The translations under genes were made by a program, and so were the position numbers. Positions 56,401 to 64,000 of a stretch of DNA of 64,000 nt are shown piece after piece. The notes under the pieces are model-generated. The model was not told the DNA's origin. It worked only from the letters and a program-made list of their open reading frames with translations, and made no database searches. This DNA comes from Castanea sativa. Lineage: Eukaryota > Streptophyta > Magnoliopsida > Fagales > Fagaceae. The stretch is taken from the NCBI RefSeq assembly GCF_040712315.1, contig NC_134024.1, positions 23,882,658 to 23,946,657 of the forward strand, in the 5' to 3' direction. The stretch's first letter is position 1. Each line of letters begins with the position of its first letter.

Positions 56401-59400
56401 GTGCTTTTTCCTTCCTAATTGTGACAGCTTAGAAAACCTAGGTGCAATTGCATAGGGTTTATTATCCTTATTTTCTCGTTCTATTGAATCTATTCACTGT
56501 TATAACACTAAACAGCCATCAAGATTCATTCCAAATCCAATATTTATTTACCATACTTTAAACCTTAAACATCAAACCCTCCTAAGATCTCATCATGAAT
56601 AAATTCCTTACGATCTTCCATCACAATTGGAATCACATTCCAATAAAGCTTTTTTTTTCCTGCATCATTAGATCTAACAGCTAATCATCCATGTAATGTT
56701 CTTCACAGAAACGCTGAATTTTCCAATTTTATTTGGAGAACCATTGAAGACATCATAACTATATAATTCTCTAAAAGATGATAGTATCATGAGTTGCAAT
56801 GATTTTTATTGTCGCTAACAACAATACAACTTATAGAGTAGGACAATCGTGACAAACCTGAACCTCTCGAAGATGATCTGGAATTTCTTTAAGAAATCTT
56901 GATGGTTGAAGCATCTGAGGGATACACCGAAACACTTTATTACTCAAAGAGCCACAAAATAAACATAGTATAGTCAATTCTCTAAACTAAAGAACAGTAT
57001 TTATCAAGTATCAATTTTATTTTTAAATAAACCAAAATTCCTCACAACTATGAAGACTTCTAAACGGGATTTTTTAAAATTCAGATTTTCTTAAATGTTA
57101 CTAACATTCTAATTTACAACAAAGCTTCTAACATCCTGCAAAGCTAGAGACATTTACACACAAGATGTATACAAGAGACACACCAAAAAGTAAATCAAGC
57201 ATGTAAAATTATCACTGAGTGCTGTTAGTGGCATTTATGAACTTAAATAGTATAAGAAGTATATGTATGATTGGGTACAGAATCTTTTTTTAATGACATG
57301 TTACAAAAGCTATCTAAATTATGAACAATACTTTCATTTTTTTATGAATAATTAAAATTTATTAGCTAAAAAGAGAAAAACCACCATACAATGCACTGTA
57401 CATGAATCAAAATCAATTAGAAGTACAGCAATCAAGGGAATCCAGCAGACTAGAGAAAGAATGACCACTTCAAGTAGCCATCCAAGGATATACAAAGTAT
57501 GTAAAAAACTCAGCTTCACATCCGCCAGCGATTGTTCCAAGCCATTGAATTACCCACGTGGTGCAAAGAAGGATAGCATTACAAATATCTCCGATAAGGT
57601 GCCTAGCATACCGCTCCTTCCAACTCACCAATAGATCCACCACCCTTATAGGCATAACCCACTGCACCCCAAACAAGCACAAAACAAACAACCATAGCTT
57701 TCTAGCAACAAGACAATGTAACAATAGATGATCAACAGACTGCCCATCTTGCTTACACATACAGCACCAATCAACAATTGGAATCCTCCGTCTTCTCAAG
57801 TTATCAATAGAAAGAATCTTCCCTAAGAGAGCAATCCAAGTGAAGAAAGCCACTTCTGTAGGAACTCTAGCCTTCCAAATACTCTTCTAAGGCTCCCTAT
57901 ATGTAGCACTTTATAATAAGAGTACCTCAAATAACTTACTTTTGATAGGCACCCAGCAAATAGTATCCTCAACATCCCTTCTCAGTTTTGTAAAGCACCA
58001 TAGAAGGTAATATCCCACTGAATCTGACTCCCCCCCCCCCCCCCTCTCTCTCTCCAGCTCAACAAATCTGCTACCGAAACTCCCATCTTTTGGACCAGCA
58101 TATATAAACCAGGGAATTTCTTTAAGAGCTCTTTCCCCACACCACCAATCCTCCCAAAATTGAAAATTTGTGCCAAAACCACCCTCACATCTGATGAAAC
58201 CAGAAAAGTTATCCCAGCCCTTCCTAAGTATGATGTATAAATACAAGTTTAATGTATAAACCAGTAATTAGTAGCATCAAAGGATTGCTTAAATTTTTTT
58301 ATTAATTATTAACTAATAAAACAAGTCTTTCTCTGAAGTGGAATGAAGTCAGTTTCTTGAAAAAATTATTATGCGTAAGAGAGTAGTAGCTTATAGTAAT
58401 ATTATGAAGTCAGTTTCTGGAATGTATAGATGTTTCATGCCAAACACCTGCCAATTAGAGTCCATCGTGACATATAGAATGAAAAGCTTCTTCCGAGCAC
58501 GAGTCATTGCAACATATAACAGGCGCCTTTCCTCCTACAGAATAAAAAGAAAAGAATAAGTCAGTGCCACACTAAAACAGTTTTCATGAAAGAAAGAAAC
58601 AGAAAGACAATCTTGCAAGAAAGAACACAAATAACCTCAATTAAGTTCCCGTTTTCCTTTGCAACACCATTAAATTCATGCAACAGAGGAATTTCAGATT
58701 CATTTGCCTGTGTCATTGAATAGAGCATTAATGCAAAAACGCCTTCAAACAGATTTGTGTAAGGAAAGAAGTTCATAATCACACACTTGAGAGGATAATT
58801 TTGGTGTAATATAAGTGCAGCCACTTGAGCGTTGCAAGAAAAGCTAGCAAACCAATGTGATCAAGTACCTTAACTATGAAAACAACATCCCATTCTAAGC
58901 CTTTTGACTGCAAAAGGAAGAAGAGAGGCATTAAAACAAAGTTGAGCATAGGAATATTGCCCAAAAACCACCAGAACAGCAACAGGACAGTCCTAGCAAA
59001 TTTAATTGTATGTCAGAGAAAAATACCTGATGAATGGTAGTCAAGGTGATGGATTTTTCATTATCATGTCTCCGGGAACGAAAATTTTCTCTCTCACGCT
59101 CAGATATAAATTCAATAAAAGCTTTGAGCACATTAAGACAACCTTTCCCTTCTGCTGCAACTTTAGCATCCCCTTCTACAGCAACAAATTTAGTTGACAA
59201 AAATTCAGAGACATCATCCAGTAAGTACTGAAGAACCTGCATGGAGAAGAGATCAAATTCCAACCGTGGGAATGCACCAAGATTTAGGTGAGGACAAAGT
59301 AATTTGAAACTTCAGGATGAACACTTTATACTTACAGATCTGATGTCATTGTCTTCATTCAACAATTTTCCTCCATCAACATCAATAACTGCCCGTTGCT

Positions 59401-59413
59401 CAAGAAGGTATTT
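44455..59413 (-). CDS. SRS2: SRS2-like UvrD-family DNA helicase, 3' half (13 exons; 5' exons outside the window)
   Basis: Superfamily 1A 3'-5' DNA helicase of the Arabidopsis At4g25120 (SRS2-like) type, which in fungi and plants unwinds or strips recombination intermediates in the nucleus. Exons from 5' to 3' on the minus strand: 59413-59336, 59236-59027, 58907-58869, 58707-58636, 58534-58448, 56914-56858, 55046-54844, 54748-54655, 51682-51632, 49886-49824, 49616-49557, 45735-45673, 44544-44455. Together 1167 nt, 388 codons plus TGA, all frames join. Motif V is [18 protein letters not shown], split over two exons; motif VI is [17 protein letters not shown]. The plant-specific C-terminus follows: [55 protein letters not shown], and finally [20 protein letters not shown] ending QYKSL. 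Motifs I-IV must lie beyond 64000. Introns are swollen by transposons, but no exon is broken. Confidence 0.85.
46660..47628. mobile_element. PIF/Harbinger-like non-autonomous element with a GC-rich cargo
   Basis: Termini GAGCATCCACATCAGT... and ...AACTGATGCAAATGCTC form inverted repeats; flanking 3-bp TAA duplications lie at 46657-46659 and 47629-47631, as expected for PIF/Harbinger elements. Subterminal parts are AT-rich and contain an inner palindrome around the repeated tactgta/tacagta. The middle (about 46900-47470) is GC-rich and unlike the ends: a 51-codon frame from 46977 to 47129 (…[16 protein letters not shown]…) and a tandemly duplicated block of about 135 bp (47193-47330, 47331-47460). 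No transposase. Located in the penultimate-side helicase intron 45736-49556. Confidence 0.7.
48976..49039 (-). mobile_element. Tail-only LINE insertion with a 20-bp target duplication
   Basis: GGGAAAGGATCCCCTCCCAT occurs perfectly at 48976-48995 and 49020-49039. The 24 bp between them reads TTATCAAAATAAATAAAAAT on the minus strand, equal in style to the L1 3' tail at about 60170. Confidence 0.8.
51890..54250 (+). mobile_element. Remnant of an older LTR-type element (outer), disrupted by a solo LTR
   Basis: Starts TGTAGACACCACATTTTGTACCC, a common LTR start, and runs (with 52028-52760 inserted) to about 54250, where AAAAAGAGCGCATCTACA is seen. The right part has AGGTGGCGACTCC followed by CTCGGTCCACTCGGCC, which resembles a post-LTR region, and the 53366-53456 stretch of repeated TGCACATGCA / TGCGTACGCA motifs. 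No coding region and no matching target duplication, so the type and borders are tentative. Confidence 0.4.
52028..52760 (+). mobile_element. Solo LTR (733 bp) of the Tat-like family group
   Basis: TGTAGGGGTATTGGG...GTGTCCTTACA with the 5-bp target duplication ATAAC at 52023-52027 and 52761-52765. It shares GCTGCTACCACCG, TATTAAAGACCCTGT and CCGAGGA/TCCTCGGAA boxes with the LTRs at 7373, 24061, 25222 and 28689 but has its own sequence between them. No internal region: the product of LTR-LTR recombination. Confidence 0.85.
55091..55285. mobile_element. hAT-like MITE in a helicase intron
   Basis: GTTTGGATAC at 55091 and GTATCCAAAC at 55276-55285 are perfect 10-bp inverted repeats. The interior has GGGTCCCGTGCACTGTTCAC and related GCACTATTCAC motifs. 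A second, looser unit with TTTGTTACC...TTACCAAAC ends lies at about 55316-55440. Confidence 0.65.
57343..58260 (-). mobile_element. 5'-truncated L1 LINE fragment with a zinc-binding RT C-terminus
   Basis: Minus-strand reading: [14 protein letters not shown], then [40 protein letters not shown] and [16 protein letters not shown]. The W-x-x-C-C-M-C...H-L-L-L-H-C pattern is the zf-RVT domain at the end of plant L1 ORF2. Frames are broken, including a C-run/TC-run at 58028-58055. Inserted in the helicase intron 56915-58447. Confidence 0.8.
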
Positions 59414-60139
59414 CTAAAAAATTAAGACAAGAATGATGAATAAAAGTTATAAGTATACTGAATCGGAACGATGTTAATAGAACATTTGAACTGAAAACCA
59501 TCCTCATATCATTGTATTTTAAAAGCTTTATTAGTAAAGTTGTATTTCACAAAAGAGAAAGAGAATTGTTGAAAGTAATTCAATGAAATCTACTGGAAGA
59601 TTAATCAGCAAACAGCAGGTAAACACATCTATGTCAAAATAGCAAAATTTAGTGTAAGATAACAAATGGAAGATGGTAAATCTTAGTAATTGAACCTCTC
59701 AGAATACAAACATGATGTGGGAAGCATGAAGACAATTTTGTTGTAATTTAGTTTTGTTTGATTTTAGAAGTCTTTTTTTTTTTTTTTTTTTGCTGCATGT
59801 TTTGATTTTATAAGTCAATTGTACTTTTTATTGATCCATTGGATTTTATTTGTCTTATTAGTTAATTAGCTTAAGAGTATTTTATTTAATTCCCTAGAAT
59901 CAAGGGTATTTTTGTAATTCAATAATTGGGCTTTCTTAAGTCAATTTGAATTAGGGTTTAGTCCTAGTAGGTTATATGAGCATACTATTGTACTCAATGG
60001 AAACAGTTTTGCTTGATTAATAAAATTTTCATTGAAATTTTCTGAATGGTCTGGTGTTCATTCCAGCCAACCCTAGTTGTTGATTCCTAGGTTTTGCTGG
60101 CTTGCTTGGTGCCAATTCCAAGCAAGTTTAGGTGTTGAT
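59414..60139. other. Helicase intron; possible LTR-type fragment
   Basis: Non-coding. 59749-60135 has long T-runs, a ttaataaaatttt segment, and duplicated TTGATTCCTAGG/TTGATTCCTAGA blocks near the end, similar to copia-type LTR sequence, but no borders could be fixed. Confidence 0.3.
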
Positions 60140-63100
60140 TGATTCCTAGAAACCTTTTTTTCTTCTTTATTTATTTATTTATTTTTTTGATAAGTAAAGA
60201 GAATTTTATTCAAAGACATAATAGTGAGTCACCCAAGTATACAGCAAGTATAAAGCAAGGGAACAAAATAATCAAAAACATAAACTACAAGCATCCATCA
60301 AATCATAGACCGGAAAAATAGAATGACTTCCTATGATAGACATCCAATCTGATAGAGTTTTAAAGAAGAAAAATTATAAATCAGCTATAGTCCTTTCAGA
60401 ATCTTCAAAACACCGGTTATTTCTTTCCCGCCAAATACACCACATCAAACATTGAGGAACAACCATCCAAATAACGTCATTACAATGATGACCAAAATTT
60501 CCTTGCCAACATGCAAGGAGCTCAACCACAATCTTTGGCATCGCCCAATAGATACCAAACAAGGTGAACACCATAGACCACAACTCATTAACAATAGGAC
60601 AATGTAGTAAAAGATGGTCTACCAATTCTCTATTACTTTTGCACATATAACACCAATCTAGAATCAACACCTTCTTCTTACGTAAATTATCAATAGTCAA
60701 GATAGTTCTCAAAGCTGCAATCCAGTCAAAAAACGCGACTTTGGAAGGAACCTTCTGCTTCCAAATACTTCTCCAAGGGAAGGACTGAGTACATACACCC
60801 AACATAGCCTAATAATAACTACTTACCTCAAAACCCTTGCTCTTAGCAGGTATCCAACATGTCTTATCCTCACCAATACCACTCAAAGAGACTCCATATA
60901 TAACATCCCAAAAAATAGACAAAGAATCCGATTCCCTCTCATGAATTTCTCACAAGAATTCCAAGTCCCAAAAAAGAACCCTGTTAGGAAACTGCATAAG
61001 ATCAGCCACATAACCCTCCTTATCATTACTGATTTTGAATAAATCTGGAAAACACATACTCAAAGGATTATCCCCATACCAGACATCATGCCAAAATTTC
61101 ACTCTAATCTCATCTCCAATCTAAAACTAAATGTAGCGAGAAAAAGTAGACCAACCACTGCTAATAGTTTTCCATAAACTCACCCCATAAGAGCTTGGAA
61201 TAGAATTAGAGCACCAATCTCCCTCCTTAACTCCATATTTAACCTTTATAACCCTTCTCCAAAACACTTCTCTCTCATGCCCAAATGTCCGCAACCATTT
61301 TCCCAATAGCGCTTCACGTATCTCAAATTTCGAATTGATAGACCCCTAGACTAAATAGGAGAGCATACCTTGGACCAATTCACCAAGTGAAGTTTAGAAT
61401 CATCTCCTAGACCACCCCAAAGAAAATTTCGTTGCAGTTGTTCTATACGGTATGCTATATCTGCCTGAATTGGGGAAAGAGAGAGGAGATAAGTAGGTAA
61501 ATTGGATAAAGTACTTTTTATGAGAGTAAGTCTCCCCCTCTAGATAGATACAATCTTTTCCATCCGCTAACCTCCTTTCCACCTTCTCGATGATGGGATT
61601 CCAAACTGCTCTATCTTTCCATTTTGCACCCAATGGAATATTTCATAGGAAGTGAGCCCTACTTACAACCCAACGCATCTACTAGCATCTCAAAATTTGG
61701 AACCACTCCCACAGGAACTAGTTCAGACTTATCCAAATTAATTTTCAATCCCGATACAATCTCAAACCATGACAAAACCAGGCGCAAAAAACAACATCCG
61801 GTTGATATCAGTATCGCACATAACCAATATATCATCTCCAAAGAGAAGATGAGTTACCTGTAAGTGATTACCTAAGGAGGTACCCACACTAAATCCAGAC
61901 AATCGACCTTCCGTCACTACTTTATCCATGATATTGCTAATTGCCTCCATAACAACACAAAATAACAATGAAGACAAAGGGTCACCTTGTCGTAAGCCTT
62001 TATAATTCTCAAAAAAACCACATGGAGTTTCATTAATCAAAATTGAGAATTTGACTGTGAAAACACAGTAATAAATCCATTTCCTCCATTTTTCTAGGAA
62101 ACCGAACCGCTCAAGCATATACATCAGGAAACCCCAGTTCACATGATCATAAGCCTTCTCCACATCCAACTTGCACAACACCCCTAGAACTCCTGATCTC
62201 AGCCTACTATCCAAACACTCATTTGCAATGAAACATGAGTCTAGAATCTACCTATTCTTAACAAAGGCATTTTGAGACTCCGAAATAACATCCCCAATCA
62301 CCTCTTTCAATCTATTAGCCAATACTTTAGCGATAATTTTGTAAACCCCCTATCAGACTAATAAGCTGAAAATCTTTCACCTTTACTGCATCTGACTTTT
62401 TGGGAATCAACGAGATAAAGGTTGCATTTAAACTCTTTTCGAACTGACCTCTCTCAAAAAAACTTGAAAAATCTCCATGAGATCTGCTCTAATAACATCC
62501 AGCAAGTTTGGAAAAATGCCGTAGGGAAACCATCTGGGCCAGGAGCTTTATCCCCCTCAAAATCTTTAACTACCCCAAAAACTTTTGTTTCATCAAAAGG
62601 CCTCACCAACCAGCCAGCCTTGTCATCAAAGATTCTAGGAAAATTCAAAACATCTGGATGTGGGTGATAGACTTTATGTTCCGTAAATAAATTTGTATAA
62701 AACTGAATAATACAGTCCTCTATACTTTTTTGATCGGAAGTCAGGACCCCATCAACCTTTAGATTATTAATTGCAATGTTCCTTCTATGTGAGTTAGCCA
62801 TCTAATGAAAGAACTTTGTGTTGCTGTCTCCCTCCTTCAAGTAGAGCATTCTTGATTTTGGCCTCCAACTAATCTCTTCAAAAAGGCTGATTTTTTAAAA
62901 TTCTATTTGAAGTCTTGCCTTCTCTAACTTCTCCTCTTCTGAACAAACTACTGCTTCCTCTTTTGCATCCAAAGCGTTCAAATCACTCCAAAGTTGTATT
63001 TTTTTACAGCCATATTTCCAAACTCCAATTCTTTCCACTTCTTCAAGTCTACCTTCAGGGCTTTTAATTTCATAGCCATTCTGTAGCTAGGTGTATCTTG

Positions 63101-63330
63101 GAATTGATAAGAATCCCACCAATCTTTCACCTTCCCCACAAAACCTTCCACTTGAAGCCACATATTCTCAATACGAAAAGGTCTTCGTCCCTTCTGAATT
63201 GCACCACCCTCTAGGATAATTGGAAAGTGATCAAATAAGACTCTAACCAACCTCCTCTGTGATAGCTCTAACGAAAGTGATCGCCTCTTTCTCCTGATTG
63301 GGAAGATCATTATCCCAATATGTCTTTCTG
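60140..63330 (-). mobile_element. L1-type LINE, 5'-truncated and decayed
   Basis: Read on the minus strand: the end of the endonuclease (63310-62978, FDHFPIILEGGAIQKGRRPF and RIENMWLQVEGF), RT start (62801-62454, KAPGPDGFPTAFFQTCW), RT core (62214-61659, CKLDVEKAYDHVNWGFL, NETPCGFFENYKGLRQGDPL, and LLFGDDILVM at the catalytic site, where FADD is usual), and a zf-RVT domain (60805-60374, [33 protein letters not shown]). The 3' end is ACTTATCAAAAAAATAAATA. ORF1 and most of the endonuclease are missing, and stops and frame shifts separate the blocks. Lies in the helicase gene, between its exon at 59413 and the exons outside the window. Confidence 0.88.
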
Positions 63331-64000
63331 TTTTTCTTATTTGGTATTCATCAGTTTTGGTTGTCCAGCATCAGAACATGGAAGTATGGATGAGAACAGA
63401 ATAAGAAATGCTAAAGCAAACTACCAACAAAACTTGACCTGCACATGCTGTAGTCAAATCAGCTCATACAACCAATACGAGGGAAGACCAGTACGAAGAG
63501 CAAGCTAGATTAGCATAAAAAATGATTTTCTTAACCTAATTTGCATGTCATCTTCAGGAATCGATTATTGAAAAATGGCATCTTAATTATAATCCATTGT
63601 CCATAAGCCACTAAACACAGCCCGTGTGAGAAAACAGGGAGCTAACTCATTGAATTAAGGTTTCATTAAGAACTAGAGAACTAAAAACGAAATTTAAGCA
63701 GATTTGGTCATAAGAGAGTTACTTTTTGCATCAATTGGAAGCTTAAAAGTGATATTTACCTTTTTGTTTGTGATATCCTCTCTACTGTTATAATTTCTAT
63801 TTTGGCTAGTTAACTTATAATGTCCACTCAATGAGTAATAAACCAAGATTATAATTAGATCTTTTTTTTTATTAGTAAAGAAATTTTATAAAAACACACA
63901 GCCCAGTACATAGGAAATGTACAAAAAGGAAAAACATCAAGAAACCAAATAACAATGATCTAACAACACAGGAAGGGAAATACATGAAAAAGATGGTAAA
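63331..64000. other. Non-coding end of the window; start of another L1-like 3' end
   Basis: No helicase exon recognised. From about 63862 the sequence tttttttttattagtaaagaaattttata resembles the L1 3' end at 60176 (gataagtaaagagaattttatt) and probably begins another minus-strand LINE that extends past 64000. Confidence 0.4.

Overview
This is nuclear DNA from a flowering plant, almost certainly a woody eudicot. The evidence is intron-rich genes of plant-specific families (peroxisomal 2-hydroxy-acid oxidase with an SML tail, PGG/ankyrin protein, SRS2-like helicase), AT-rich intergenic DNA, long (TA)n tracts, and nested LTR retrotransposons, Helitrons, MITEs and L1 LINEs. The gag and LTR style (repeated TCCTCGGAC / AGCCGAGGA motifs) reminds me of Fagaceae (oak, chestnut). 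That taxonomic guess is from memory and is weak.

Layout. 885-5404 (+): an (S)-2-hydroxy-acid oxidase gene whose 11 exon positions rebuild a 364-residue protein without any break. Its 63-nt seventh exon exists twice in tandem. 5.4-7.3 kb: MITE- and Helitron-like DNA. 7373-24849: a 17.5-kb Tat-like Ty3/gypsy element (+) inserted at a (TA)n tract. Its RNase H region was later split by a 6.4-kb CRM-like Ty3/gypsy element (-, 11556-17972) with a clean ATTGT target duplication. Between its integrase and 3' LTR, the outer element has a 151-bp tandem repeat and an antisense, intron-containing accessory gene. 25222-29459: an internally deleted relative of the outer element in reverse orientation (target duplication GTACT). 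29.5-34.6 kb: gene-free AT-rich DNA with microsatellites, a foldback element and two short Helitrons.

34856-40705 (+): an eight-exon TMEM135-like membrane protein gene (535 residues). 42125-43871 (+): a relict ankyrin/PGG gene with its first exon and its PGG exon but no ankyrin repeats. 44455-59413 (-): the last 13 exons of an SRS2-like UvrD-family helicase, spread over 15 kb because its introns hold a PIF/Harbinger-like element, a solo LTR inside an older LTR remnant, MITEs and an L1 fragment. The 5' exons lie beyond the window, behind another 3-kb L1 (60.1-63.3 kb).

The genes do not form an operon or a shared pathway; they are independent plant loci. The most interesting points are the duplicated loop-coding exon of the oxidase, the antisense spliced gene inside the retrotransposon, the integrase frame that crosses the polypurine tract into the 3' LTR, the strong C-to-T bias of nonsense codons in the elements, and several insertions that consist of little more than a poly(A) tail between long direct repeats. 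All exon borders were read by eye from GT/AG sites, frame continuity and remembered family sequences.
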